From the NCBI RefSeq assembly GCF_000429545.1, contig NZ_AUCB01000016.1, positions 44,322-108,321 of the forward strand: 64,000 nucleotides of DNA, written 5' to 3'. The DNA is from Arenibacter certesii DSM 19833 (lineage in GTDB: Bacteria; Bacteroidota; Bacteroidia; Flavobacteriales; Flavobacteriaceae). How positions within the stretch are numbered: the first letter of the stretch is position 1; each line of letters opens with the position of its first letter. The notes below the pieces were generated by a model. That model made no database searches. It had not been told where the DNA came from and saw only the letters and a program-made list of their open reading frames with translations. Positions 46,093-54,705 of the stretch are shown here, piece by piece. The translations under genes and the position numbers were made by a program.

Positions 46093-46122
46093 TGGAACGA
46101 AATTATAATATTTTTACCTTTG
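46092..46122 (+). promoter_or_regulatory. promoter of Nif3-zinc ribbon operon
   Basis: TTG (46092-46094), 20-bp spacer, TACCTTTG (46115-46122), ATG at 46143. The -33 box overlaps the lpxK start codon. Confidence 0.6.
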
Positions 46123-46142
46123 GAAGACTATAAAATTATAAA

Positions 46143-47237
46143 ATGATCATAAAAGAAGTTATAGGGCACTTAGAGGAGCTGGCTCCTTTGGGCCAAGCGG
46201 AAGATTTTGACAATGTGGGCCTATTGGTGGGGGACGTCAACACCCCAGTAACGGGAATCTTGGTAACGCTAGACACGTTGGAGAATGTGGTTGACGAAGC
46301 CATAAGCAAAAATTGCAATCTTATTGTAAGTTTTCATCCCATAATATTTAGTGGCCTAAAAAAAATTACCGGCTCCAATTATGTAGAACGTGTAGTTTTA
46401 AAGGCGATTAGACACCACATTGCCATATACAGCATGCATACGGCCCTAGACAATAGCATCCAAGGGGTAAATGCAAAAATAATTGACGTATTGGGACTTC
46501 AGGATCCCCGAATCCTAATCCCAAAAAAAGGCACACTTAAAAAACTGACCACCTATATTCCCCACGCCAATGCAGAGCAACTTAGGCATGCACTTTACCA
46601 AGCTGGCGCAGGACACATTGGCAATTATAGTAATTGTAGTTTTACTCTAAAAGGTACGGGCAGTTACAAACCCAATGAGGGTTCCAATCCACATTTAGGA
46701 GAAATTGGAGAGACGCATTACGAACAGGAATCCCAGATAAATATTACCTACACCAAGGAAAAGGAATCAAAAATATTAGCAGCACTTTTTACTAATCACC
46801 CCTATGAGGAAGTAGCATATGAGATCCAAACCTTGGATAATAATAACCAATTTATGGGCATGGGAATGTACGGGAATTTGGAAAAACCGATGCCCGAGGA
46901 AGACTTTTTCGAGATTGTTAAGAAAAAAATGAATGTTTCCTGTATACGACACTCCCAATTTTTAGGAAAAAACGTCCATAAAATAGCCGTCTTAGGAGGC
47001 AGCGGATCTTTTGCTATATCGGCTGCAAAGGCTGTAAATGCTGATGTTTTCATTACCGCCGATTTAAAATACCATCAATTTTATGAAGCGGAAAACAAAA
47101 TTATTCTTGCCGATATTGGCCACTATGAAACAGAGCAGTTTACAAAAAATCTCTTAGTTGACTATCTTACGAAAAAAATCCCTAATTTTGCAGTCTCTTT
47201 ATCGGAGAGTTTAACAAATCCCATCAAGTATTTTTAA
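46143..47237 (+). CDS. Nif3-like dinuclear metal center protein (YqfO type)
   Basis: 364 residues. Conserved ends of the Nif3 family carry the metal ligands (LIVSFHPIIFSGLKK and, near the C-terminus, DIGHYETEQF). The middle section (about 130-240) is the extra CutA/PII-like domain seen in YqfO-type members, and explains the length above the 250-residue core. The family forms hexameric rings; its activity is disputed, with GTP cyclohydrolase I-like binding proposed for some members. Starts the unit with the zinc-ribbon gene 3 bp downstream. Confidence 0.9.
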   Translation: MIIKEVIGHLEELAPLGQAEDFDNVGLLVGDVNTPVTGILVTLDTLENVVDEAISKNCNLIVSFHPIIFSGLKKITGSNYVERVVLKAIRHHIAIYSMHTALDNSIQGVNAKIIDVLGLQDPRILIPKKGTLKKLTTYIPHANAEQLRHALYQAGAGHIGNYSNCSFTLKGTGSYKPNEGSNPHLGEIGETHYEQESQINITYTKEKESKILAALFTNHPYEEVAYEIQTLDNNNQFMGMGMYGNLEKPMPEEDFFEIVKKKMNVSCIRHSQFLGKNVHKIAVLGGSGSFAISAAKAVNADVFITADLKYHQFYEAENKIILADIGHYETEQFTKNLLVDYLTKKIPNFAVSLSESLTNPIKYF

Positions 47238-47239
47238 AT

Positions 47240-48019
47240 ATGGCAAAAAAGAAAGAAGCAACAGTAGAAGATAAGTTAAGAGCATTATACGATTTGCAAT
47301 TAATAGATTCTAGAGTTGATGAGATAAGAAATGTAAGGGGCGAATTGCCTCTAGAAGTAGAAGATTTAGAAGATGAGGTTCTTGGTCTTAAAACAAGAAT
47401 GGATAAGCTTAAGACCGATGTTGAGACCATCAACTACGAAATTACTGCCAAAAAGAACCTTATTGACGAAGCTAAGGTTTTAATGAAAAAGTATACCGAG
47501 CAGCAAAAGAATGTTCGTAACAGCAGGGAATTTAACTCACTTACCAAGGAAGTAGAGTACCAAGAGCTGGAAATACAATTGGCCGAAAAGAATATTAAGG
47601 AGTTTAAGGCTCAGATTGAGCAAAAGAAAGAAGTTATTTCCAGTACCAAAGAACGATTAGCCGAAAGGGAATCGCACTTAAAGCATAAGAAGAGCGAATT
47701 GAATGCCATCTTAGCGGAAACGGAAAAGGAAGAGAAAGCGCTTTTAGCCAAATCAGAAGAATACCAAACCCAGATCGAGGAAAGATTGGTTAAGGCTTAC
47801 AAGAGAATCAGAAACAATGTTAAGAACGGATTAGCGATCGTTCCTATAGAAAGAGGTGCTTCCGGAGGATCTTTCTTTACCATCCCACCACAGGTGCAGG
47901 TAGAGATCGCATCTCGTAAAAAGATTATTAGCGATGAGCACAGTGGGAGAATTTTAGTAGACCCTGTCTTAGCTGAAGAGCAACAAGAGAAAATGAGAAA
48001 ACTTTTCTCTAAATTGTAA
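47240..48019 (+). CDS. coiled-coil protein of the C4 zinc-ribbon (DUF164) family, lacking its cysteines
   Basis: 259 residues. A long coiled coil (about 12-195) precedes a C-terminal domain that matches the C4 zinc ribbon in position and flanking sequence (IPPQVQVEIASRKKI, SGRILVDP). All four cysteines are replaced, by Ser208, Ser211, Asp232 and Ser235, and the protein has no cysteine at all, so it cannot bind zinc in the usual way. Pairing with Nif3 in one operon is a known arrangement in several phyla. Function unknown; the coiled coil suggests assembly with a partner, possibly the Nif3 hexamer. Confidence 0.82.
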   Translation: MAKKKEATVEDKLRALYDLQLIDSRVDEIRNVRGELPLEVEDLEDEVLGLKTRMDKLKTDVETINYEITAKKNLIDEAKVLMKKYTEQQKNVRNSREFNSLTKEVEYQELEIQLAEKNIKEFKAQIEQKKEVISSTKERLAERESHLKHKKSELNAILAETEKEEKALLAKSEEYQTQIEERLVKAYKRIRNNVKNGLAIVPIERGASGGSFFTIPPQVQVEIASRKKIISDEHSGRILVDPVLAEEQQEKMRKLFSKL

Positions 48020-48044
48020 TAGCGATACTATTTACTAATATAAG

Positions 48045-48074
48045 AAGGCCATCTCCAACGAGATGGCCTTTTTT
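48045..48074 (+). terminator. terminator of Nif3-zinc ribbon operon
   Basis: 11-bp perfect stem AAGGCCATCTC / GAGATGGCCTT, CAAC loop, then TTTTTT with the last stem bases. A textbook intrinsic terminator, 25 bp after the stop. Confidence 0.88.
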
Positions 48075-48119
48075 GCATTTTGTATATTGTTTATAAGGCC
48101 TAGAATGTACGGCAATATT

Positions 48120-49478
48120 TTATAGATTTTCTGACTTAGAAATAAGGTCCAGTATTTTGTTTTCCACTACTTCACTGTTCCAGATCTCCTCTATATTGGG
48201 CATTTTCATGATGTGCGCCATTATTTCTTCCTGGGCATCACCAAGGGCCAAAGCTTCTACATAGGGCCGGTCCGAAAAAGTAACCCTAGAGTATACTGGA
48301 AGCCACTTTTCTGGATGCTTTAAAGAGAAATGCTTTTCTATCTTCTTTTGTAGAATAAAATTGGCATCGGCAGTTTTACTGCTCATTTCCATAAAATTCC
48401 TGTAGCTAAGCTCTGCAATAGCATCTGCATTGGGCTTACGTTCCGTTTGATAGGTTTGGAAAATAGTCTCCCAATCATCCCCATGCTTGGCTATAATCTT
48501 GTTAAGCTCATAGATGTCCTCAAAACCAGCATTCATTCCCTGTCCGTAAAAGGGCACTACTGCATGGGCAGAATCGCCCACTAAAGCAACCTTATTCCAA
48601 TACGTCCACGGAAAGCATTTCATGGTTACCATGGCACTGGTTGGATTTTTAAAGAAATCCAAGGTTACATCTTCTATTATTTGCGAAATACTGGGAAAAT
48701 AGGTGTTAAAAAATTCCTTGACCTCATCTTTTGTGGTTAGGTTCTCAAAAGAAATCTCACCTTCAAAAGGGAGGAACAAGGTGCATGTAAAACTACCATC
48801 CAAATTAGGCATAGCTATAAACATAAACTTTCCCCTTGGCCAAATATGAAAGGAGTATTTATCCAATTTATGGGTTCCATCCTCATTGGCAGGTATAGTT
48901 AGCTCCTTATAGCCTACATCTATAAAATCTTGGGAATAATCAAACCTACTTCTTCGTTGCATCTTATGGCGCACCCTAGAAAAGGCACCATCACATCCAA
49001 AAACTATATCGTGTTTATACGCATCCCATTTCCCCTTGTCACTCTCACCAGTATATATTGTAGCTTCTGCCAAATCGATATCCCATACCTTTTCTTCAAA
49101 GCGAAAAATAGCACCATCTTCCTCTGCTAGGTCAATCATTCTTCTATTTAACACCCCTCTAGATATGGACCATATGGCCTCCTTCTCTTTCCCGTACTTT
49201 TGGTAATATTCTGGCTCCCCTACTAAGTGGATAGCACGCTTGTCCATAGGGATCCCCAATTCCTTAATAACCTCTTCTACCCCCACTTCCCGCAAGGCGT
49301 TCCAACCACGATCACTCATCGCTAAATTGATCGAGCGACCAGAGAACGCTACTTTTCTGATATCTGGGCGTCTATCATAAACTGTTATCTGATGTCCTAA
49401 TTTCCTGAGATATATTGCCAGGAGAGAACCTACTAGTCCTGAACCGACAATGGCAATATTTTTCGGAGTTTGTATCAT
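48120..49478 (-). CDS. kmo: kynurenine 3-monooxygenase
   Basis: 452 residues, FAD-dependent hydroxylation of L-kynurenine to 3-hydroxykynurenine, NADPH-driven. The FAD site is IVGSGLVGSLLAIYLRKLG (residues 10-28), followed by the GRSINLAMSDRG motif; GDSAHAVVPFYGQGMNAGFED (near 310) is the second FAD motif. A C-terminal region may attach to the membrane. Kynureninase (kynU), the next enzyme, lies at 52856-54121 on the same strand, with four genes and two strand changes between. Confidence 0.95.
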   Translation of the reverse strand: MIQTPKNIAIVGSGLVGSLLAIYLRKLGHQITVYDRRPDIRKVAFSGRSINLAMSDRGWNALREVGVEEVIKELGIPMDKRAIHLVGEPEYYQKYGKEKEAIWSISRGVLNRRMIDLAEEDGAIFRFEEKVWDIDLAEATIYTGESDKGKWDAYKHDIVFGCDGAFSRVRHKMQRRSRFDYSQDFIDVGYKELTIPANEDGTHKLDKYSFHIWPRGKFMFIAMPNLDGSFTCTLFLPFEGEISFENLTTKDEVKEFFNTYFPSISQIIEDVTLDFFKNPTSAMVTMKCFPWTYWNKVALVGDSAHAVVPFYGQGMNAGFEDIYELNKIIAKHGDDWETIFQTYQTERKPNADAIAELSYRNFMEMSSKTADANFILQKKIEKHFSLKHPEKWLPVYSRVTFSDRPYVEALALGDAQEEIMAHIMKMPNIEEIWNSEVVENKILDLISKSENL

Positions 49479-49766
49479 ATATTTTAAAATAAGGGGAATA
49501 GAAATGGTTGAAAAATTAAAAATAATAAATTAATGTCAATTAGAGCGGAATAGCCTGTCCCATTCCCGCTGTTATCCGTCTAGGCACCCACATTAGACAA
49601 ACCTATAATATAGGTCCTCTCTTGGGCAAATGAGGCTTAAAAGGCCGGTATTTACTAAAAAATAGGTATTTAAGAGCTTATTTTAATAAAATCCTGAGTA
49701 AGGACGTCCAAAACAAAGGAATGTAACGTATATACATTACATTCCGCTTCGGCGTCTATATATATA
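49479..49766. other. intergenic region between kmo and clpP, with a 28-bp hairpin
   Basis: The only structure I see is GGAATGTAA (49718-49726) / TTACATTCC (49737-49745), a 9-bp stem with an inner GTATATAC dyad. It does not end in a T-run, so it may be an operator for kmo or a processing hairpin. Confidence 0.5.
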
Positions 49767-49801
49767 AAAAGTCCTTCACATTAATTTTGCGAAGGACTTT
49801 T
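49767..49801 (-). terminator. terminator of clpP
   Basis: 11-bp stem AAAAGTCCTTC / GAAGGACTTTT, 13-nt loop; T-rich on both strands, so it could stop transcription either way. It lies 28 bp past the clpP stop. Confidence 0.75.
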
Positions 49802-49829
49802 CCTTTTTATATCAATATAGGGTTCCTAG

Positions 49830-50378
49830 TTATTCCAAAATACCATCTACAATTCCGTAGGCGATAGACTCTTCGGCATTCATCCAAAAATCCCTATCAA
49901 AATCTTTCATCACTTTTTCTGCATCCTGACCGCAGTTCTCTGCTAAAATTCTAGCACTCAACTCCCTAGTCTTAATTATCTCCTTCGCCTGAATTTCAAT
50001 ATTTGAGGCCTGTCCCCTTGCTCCTCCACTAGGCTGATGAATCATTACCTGCGCATGTGGCTGAATAAATCGTCTCCCCTTCTTACCAACAGACAACAGA
50101 ATAGATCCCATTGAAGCCGCCAATCCAGAACATATCGTGGAAACCGGACTTTTTAACCCTTTAATAGTATCATAGATTGCAAAACCGGAAGTAACATATC
50201 CTCCGGGACTATTGATGTACAACTGAATCTCCTTATTGTTCTGCATATCTAAATATAACAATCGATCAATTACATGCTTGGCGGAATCATCATCTACCAT
50301 CCCCCACAAAAACACCTTTCTCTCTTCAAGCAATTTCTCGTCGATCGCTTCTTGTATCTTACCTTTTTTTGATCCCAT
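49830..50378 (-). CDS. clpP: ATP-dependent Clp protease proteolytic subunit (ClpP family)
   Basis: 182 residues. The Ser-His-Asp triad is present: Ser89 in GLAASMGS, His114 in VMIHQPSGG, and Asp163 in DRDFWMNAEE. NSPGG (56-60) is the oxyanion and substrate loop. It is somewhat shorter than classical ClpP (about 195 or more), mostly at the N-terminus, and has no adjacent clpX or trigger-factor gene, so it may be a second ClpP. It needs a Clp ATPase to degrade proteins. Confidence 0.88.
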   Translation of the reverse strand: MGSKKGKIQEAIDEKLLEERKVFLWGMVDDDSAKHVIDRLLYLDMQNNKEIQLYINSPGGYVTSGFAIYDTIKGLKSPVSTICSGLAASMGSILLSVGKKGRRFIQPHAQVMIHQPSGGARGQASNIEIQAKEIIKTRELSARILAENCGQDAEKVMKDFDRDFWMNAEESIAYGIVDGILE

Positions 50379-50400
50379 TTTTAAATTTCTTGTTAAGTCT

Positions 50401-50408
50401 CAAAAATA
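50401..50408 (-). promoter_or_regulatory. -7 element of clpP
   Basis: Minus-strand TATTTTTG fits TAnnTTTG, 23 bp upstream of the ATG. Confidence 0.4.
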
Positions 50409-50636
50409 ATCAATTTATTATAAAAAACAGTCGCTAAATTAATCCTCACCTTCAATTTTCCCTGCAATCATCCCATATTTATTTTCAATTAAAAGTAAAA
50501 AGTAGGCTTAGCAAAGAATAACGTTACCAATTTTCCATTTCCATTAACATTCAAAAAGTTGAAAATGTGTTGCCAAGAGTTAATTCGATCTAGAATCCAA
50601 AGAAAATCTATTTTCCACATTCTGCCCAAAACCTAT

Positions 50637-50644
50637 TATCTTTG
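50637..50644 (+). promoter_or_regulatory. -7 element of DUF6503-like lipoprotein gene
   Basis: TATCTTTG fits TAnnTTTG, 13 bp before the ATG at 50658. Confidence 0.45.
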
Positions 50645-50657
50645 GTAAAAATCAAAG

Positions 50658-51344
50658 ATGAAAAAGCATATCATATTCGCAATTGGCCTAATTGCCTTTG
50701 TAGGTTGTAAGGAAGTAAAAAAAGAAGAAGCCAAGGAGCAGGAAAAAGAGCTATCCATTTTGGAGAAGGTAGCCCATGCCCATGGTTTTAAAAATTTTAA
50801 AAATGCAAAAGAAATAACCTTCACCTTTAATGTAGATAGAGACACCACTCATTTTCAGCGCAGTTGGCTTTGGAATACGGCAACCAACACTGTGGAGACC
50901 GATAATAATGGAGAAAAAATTACATACCATCGCAACAGTGTAGACAGCCTTACCGCAAAGGTCGATGCCGGTTTTATCAATGACAAGTACTGGTTATTGG
51001 CTCCTTTCAATTTAATATGGGACAAGGATAATTTCTCCTTTGACCACCAAAACAATATGCAAGCGCCAATTAGTAAGGCACCTATGCAGCGCTTAACCAT
51101 AGTGTACGGTAATGAAGGAGGATATACTCCCGGTGATGCCTACGACTTCTATTTTGGTCCCGATTTTATAATCAAAGAATGGGTATTTAGACGTGGGAAC
51201 CAAAAAGAAGCTTCCACTATCACCACATGGGAAGATTATGTAGATACCAACGGACTAAAAATTGCGAAAATGCATAAAAATGAAGATGGATCTTTTAAAC
51301 TCTATTTCACAGATTTGAAAGTCAATTCCAGGGACCGGGAATAA
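50658..51344 (+). CDS. DUF6503-like lipoprotein
   Basis: 228 residues. Lipoprotein signal (IIFAIGLIAFVGC, lipobox FVGC) and a lysine/glutamate-rich spacer (KEVKKEEAKEQEKE), then a compact beta-rich domain with ITFTFNVDRDTTHFQRSW and YDFYFGPDFIIKEWVFRR. The order of conserved aromatic blocks resembles the DUF6503 family, known in flavobacteria with no assigned function. It may be a LolA-like ligand carrier; that is a guess from fold style. Confidence 0.75.
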   Translation: MKKHIIFAIGLIAFVGCKEVKKEEAKEQEKELSILEKVAHAHGFKNFKNAKEITFTFNVDRDTTHFQRSWLWNTATNTVETDNNGEKITYHRNSVDSLTAKVDAGFINDKYWLLAPFNLIWDKDNFSFDHQNNMQAPISKAPMQRLTIVYGNEGGYTPGDAYDFYFGPDFIIKEWVFRRGNQKEASTITTWEDYVDTNGLKIAKMHKNEDGSFKLYFTDLKVNSRDRE

Positions 51345-51354
51345 GTAAGGGTCA

Positions 51355-52503
51355 CTACCTTCTTCTACGGTGAAGCGCATAAGTAGCGGCCAATACCAGT
51401 ACAGAACATATTAATAAGATAGTGAAGGTAAGGTTTAGAGAATATTTCTCTGCCACAAAACCCAATGCCACAGGCCCCATTAAAAATCCGGAATAGCCTG
51501 TACCTGCAATAAAAGAAACCCCTTTGGCGGAATCTATCCCCTTCACCGTCCCCCCAATCCGAAAGAGTTCTGGAATAATAACGGAAAAACCAAGGCCTAC
51601 CAGAGCAAACCCGGCAATAGCCATATAAACTTCAGCGGTTAGTACCAAGAGGTAACCTACTATAGAAATAGCGGCGCCTATAGCTACAATTTTAATGGGA
51701 CCTATTTTTGCACTAATACCATCCCCTAGAAACCTCCCCAAGGTCATCATCACTGAAAATGCCAAGAATCCAGAACCTATAAGTGCTTCTGGTGCCATCG
51801 TAATCTCCTGCAAAAACAAACCGCTCCAATCTACCACGGCACCCTCCCCTCCCATCACCATAAAAGATACTAGCCCCAAAATGAGCAAGGGCCTAAATAG
51901 CTTAAAACTAAAAGCTTCCCTTTCTATAGGGGCAGCAACAATATGTTTATAGTGTTTTTGAAAGATAATGTTCACTACCAGCACCAACAATACCGCATAT
52001 AGCATGTGCAATGCGGGATTATTGATCCCAATTATAAGGAAACTACCCAACCCGGCCAGAACACCCCCTAGACTAAAGAAACCATGGGAGGCGGACATAA
52101 AGTTCTCACGGTCTTCTTTTTCTATCTCTGTAACCAAGGTATTCATCGCTATATCTGTTAAACCATTACTGGCCCCAAACAAAAAAAGAGCAGCCATCAA
52201 AGAATAATAATTAGGCGCCAGCAAAGGTAAGAGTGCAGAAACACAGCTTAATAAAACCCCGTACCAGGTGGCCTTTCCCACACCCAACCAATCTATAATT
52301 CGCGAGGCTATTGGAAAGATTACAAAAACCCCTAAAGCAAGAAAAAAAATGGCCACTCCAAGATCTGCCTTGTCAATCCCTAGTTTTTCTTTGACAGTAG
52401 GAATATATATCGCCCAAGTACCAAACAAAATATTAATACTTGCAAATACCCAAGAAGGACCAAAATATCTTGGATTGGAGAGGATTAAGCGCAATGACTT
52501 CAT
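51355..52503 (-). CDS. MFS transporter
   Basis: 382 residues with 12 predicted hydrophobic helices, the two-bundle layout of the major facilitator superfamily. A basic loop (RIIDWLGVGKATWYG) between helices 2 and 3 and the Gly-rich helix 4-5 segment (SASHGFFSLGGVLAGLGS) are characteristic. It resembles the FucP/YbjJ-type permeases for sugars or small organic molecules, but no specificity signature is clear. It lies between kmo and kynU on their strand, which makes tryptophan-derived or aromatic substrates conceivable but unproven. Confidence 0.85.
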   Translation of the reverse strand: MKSLRLILSNPRYFGPSWVFASINILFGTWAIYIPTVKEKLGIDKADLGVAIFFLALGVFVIFPIASRIIDWLGVGKATWYGVLLSCVSALLPLLAPNYYSLMAALFLFGASNGLTDIAMNTLVTEIEKEDRENFMSASHGFFSLGGVLAGLGSFLIIGINNPALHMLYAVLLVLVVNIIFQKHYKHIVAAPIEREAFSFKLFRPLLILGLVSFMVMGGEGAVVDWSGLFLQEITMAPEALIGSGFLAFSVMMTLGRFLGDGISAKIGPIKIVAIGAAISIVGYLLVLTAEVYMAIAGFALVGLGFSVIIPELFRIGGTVKGIDSAKGVSFIAGTGYSGFLMGPVALGFVAEKYSLNLTFTILLICSVLVLAATYALHRRRR

Positions 52504-52855
52504 TATACTATATTTTGTTGGTTATTCATTTTTTACAAGTGATCAATAAAAGGCCTAGAATTAAAGTTTATCAAAAAGACTATCGTCCCCTTATCTGAGT
52601 ATTCACATCTCACGCCTATCCTCTAAATCAACACCCAATATGCTGGTTTTCCAATAGTTGTGGTTTCTTCCTCGTAATTACATTTTCCCTTGATATTTTT
52701 TAAAACGTCGGAATTTATATCAGATTAATTTTGTGACTTCGGCTACGCGCAGTCACCATATATAAGGCGAACTAGCTCAAGTTCTTTTTCTCGGGCCTCA
52801 ACCAGAGAGGGACTTCTTATTCGCCTCTCCTATCTCTATACTCACGTCTCACTTC
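52504..52855. other. intergenic region with a repeat shared with 56.9 kb
   Basis: 352 bp. The segment 52728-52765 (TTTTGTGACTTCGGCTACGC, then CAGTCACC and ATATA) recurs in degenerate form at about 56948-57014 (TTTTGCGACTTCCGCTCCGC ... CAGTCACC ... ATATAT). Similar CTCACGTCTCAC and CACATCTCACGCC phrases flank it. No gene is visible. Confidence 0.5.
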
Positions 52856-54121
52856 TTATCCCCCAATACCCGATTTCAATACCTGACCAAAGCGGTACAT
52901 ATCTTCAAAGGAACAATAAAACGGAGCGGGTGCCAAACGAATTACATTGGGCTCCCTCCAATCTACAATAACCCCGTTATCCATAAGATATTGGAACAAC
53001 GCTTTTCCCTGACCGTGAAGCAGCACGGAAAGCTGACAACCCCTTTCTTCTGGAGTAATAATTTGAAAATTGGCATTTGCCTCCTTCCCTATCTCTTGAA
53101 GGATAAACTCTAAATACTGTACTATGGTCTCTCTTTTTTGTATCAGTGCTTCCATTCCAACTTCTTCAAACATTTCCAAAGAAGCCAAATAAGGTGCCAA
53201 GGCAAGTACGGGCGGATTGCTAATTTGCCAAGCATCTGCATTCGCCATGGGTTGAAATTCCGGTTCCATTAAGAATCGGGTTTCTTTTTTTGTTCCCCAC
53301 CAGCCTTCCAATCTAGGAATATCACTCCTATCTAAATACTGTTCATGGATGTATACCCCTGAAGCATTTCCTGGGCCGCTATTCATATACTTATAACTAC
53401 ACCAAGCTGCAAAATCTACCCCCCAATCATGGAGATGCAGCGCAATGTTTCCTGCACCATGAGCTAAGTCCCATCCCACCATAGCGCCTTGCTCTTTAGC
53501 CACCTGGGTGATTTCCTTCATGTTAAAAACCTGACCATTATAGTAATTTACACCACCAATAAGCACAAGGGCCAATTCATCACCTACCTCCTTAATTTTT
53601 TCTAGGATATCCTCTGTTCGCCAAAAGTGCTCCCCTTCCCTTTTATTTAAAGTAACGATAGCCTCTTTTGGATCCAGACCATGGAATTTCACCTGACTAT
53701 TAAACATATATTGATCGGAAGGAAACGCTTTCTCTTCACAAATAATCTTAAATCGCTTTGGCGTAGGCCTATAGAAAGACACCATCAACAGGTGTAGGTT
53801 TACCGTAAGCGTATTCATCACCGTTACTTCTTGTGGCTTTGCCCCAACCACTTTTGCTAATGGTGCTGCTAGGCGTTCGTGATAATCCCACCAAGATTTA
53901 TCTGCATGAAAATGGCCTTCCACTGCCAATTCTCTCCAATCCGTCATTATTTCATCCACATATTCTTGCGTCCTCTTTGGTTGTAGGCCCAAAGAATTTC
54001 CCGTAAAATAGATGACTTCCTTCCCCTTTACCTTAGGAAAGTAAAACTCATTACGGAATTTCCCTAAGGGATCCGCAGCATCCAGTTGTTGGGCAAACTT
54101 CAGTGAATTCTGAAATATCAT
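52856..54121 (-). CDS. kynU: kynureninase
   Basis: 421 residues, PLP enzyme that cleaves 3-hydroxykynurenine (or kynurenine) to 3-hydroxyanthranilate (or anthranilate) and alanine. FTGNSLGLQPKRTQEY near 40 and the cofactor region DLAHGAGNIALHLHDWGVDF, then WCSYKYMNSGPGNASG with the PLP lysine, are intact. RLEGWWGTKKETRF and the C-terminal REPNVIRLAPAPFYCS are typical. It completes the pair with kmo; no 3-hydroxyanthranilate dioxygenase or tryptophan dioxygenase is in this window. Confidence 0.95.
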   Translation of the reverse strand: MIFQNSLKFAQQLDAADPLGKFRNEFYFPKVKGKEVIYFTGNSLGLQPKRTQEYVDEIMTDWRELAVEGHFHADKSWWDYHERLAAPLAKVVGAKPQEVTVMNTLTVNLHLLMVSFYRPTPKRFKIICEEKAFPSDQYMFNSQVKFHGLDPKEAIVTLNKREGEHFWRTEDILEKIKEVGDELALVLIGGVNYYNGQVFNMKEITQVAKEQGAMVGWDLAHGAGNIALHLHDWGVDFAAWCSYKYMNSGPGNASGVYIHEQYLDRSDIPRLEGWWGTKKETRFLMEPEFQPMANADAWQISNPPVLALAPYLASLEMFEEVGMEALIQKRETIVQYLEFILQEIGKEANANFQIITPEERGCQLSVLLHGQGKALFQYLMDNGVIVDWREPNVIRLAPAPFYCSFEDMYRFGQVLKSGIGG

Positions 54122-54137
54122 ATCCTATTTTTTTATT

Positions 54138-54145
54138 CAAAAATA
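54138..54145 (-). promoter_or_regulatory. -7 element of kynU
   Basis: Minus-strand TATTTTTG fits TAnnTTTG, 17 bp upstream of the ATG at 54121. It suggests kynU has its own promoter. Confidence 0.45.
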
Positions 54146-54199
54146 CAATTTACCAGGGCATTTCTTTTATACTAATGCTAAGTATTCCCTACTATTTCT

Positions 54200-54664
54200 T
54201 CAATCTAGACCTAATCTCATTTCAATCAGATGTTTTTTAAACCCCACCTTTTCGTAAGCCCTTATAGCAGGGTTATTATCCTCATAAACTGTTAGTCGCA
54301 CTTCCTTTATCCCCTTGGTTTTAGACCAGGCTAACAAGGCATCTACTATACGTTTATTTACACCTTTCCCACGATACGCCTCGGCAGTATACATAAACCC
54401 TAAATAAGTATATTTCCTATGGTCTAAAAACGGTTTGGCATCTCTGATCACTCCAAAACCGGATCCCACCACTTCACCTTCGGATTCTGCAAGCAAAACG
54501 GTAGCATTATCTGCCAAAATCAGCTCCTTTAGGTCGTAATAACTAATAGGATCCGTATCTAAGGTAATGTCAAACGGCCTCTCTGCTTTAATAATTTGTT
54601 GTTCAAAATCTTTTAGGGTTTTTAAATCGGCTACTGTGGCCATTCTTATCGTAAATTGTTCCAT
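54200..54664 (-). CDS. GNAT-family N-acetyltransferase
   Basis: 154 residues. The acetyl-CoA loop is visible as MYTAEAYRGKGVNKRIVDALL (the R/QxxGxG/A motif, with RGKGVNK) and the C-terminal ENNPAIRAYEKVGFKK is the characteristic helix before strand 7. Acceptor unknown. Divergent from the O-methyltransferase, with only 41 bp between start codons. Confidence 0.88.
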   Translation of the reverse strand: MEQFTIRMATVADLKTLKDFEQQIIKAERPFDITLDTDPISYYDLKELILADNATVLLAESEGEVVGSGFGVIRDAKPFLDHRKYTYLGFMYTAEAYRGKGVNKRIVDALLAWSKTKGIKEVRLTVYEDNNPAIRAYEKVGFKKHLIEMRLGLD

Positions 54665-54670
54665 GATCCT

Positions 54671-54700
54671 TATATTTGGAGCTCTAAATATACAAAGTTA
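54671..54700. promoter_or_regulatory. face-to-face -7 elements for GNAT and O-methyltransferase genes
   Basis: TATATTTG (54671-54678, plus) and TAACTTTG (54700-54693, minus) both fit TAnnTTTG. Predicted starts fall a few bases apart (about 54684 rightward and 54688 leftward), so the two polymerases would clash over the same DNA. Confidence 0.45.
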
Positions 54701-54705
54701 AGCCC

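Noticed and set aside
49479..49829. Possible tRNA in the kmo/clpP gap
   Set aside because: The hairpins do not make a cloverleaf and there is no T-loop or CCA-type end. No tRNA was found in the window.
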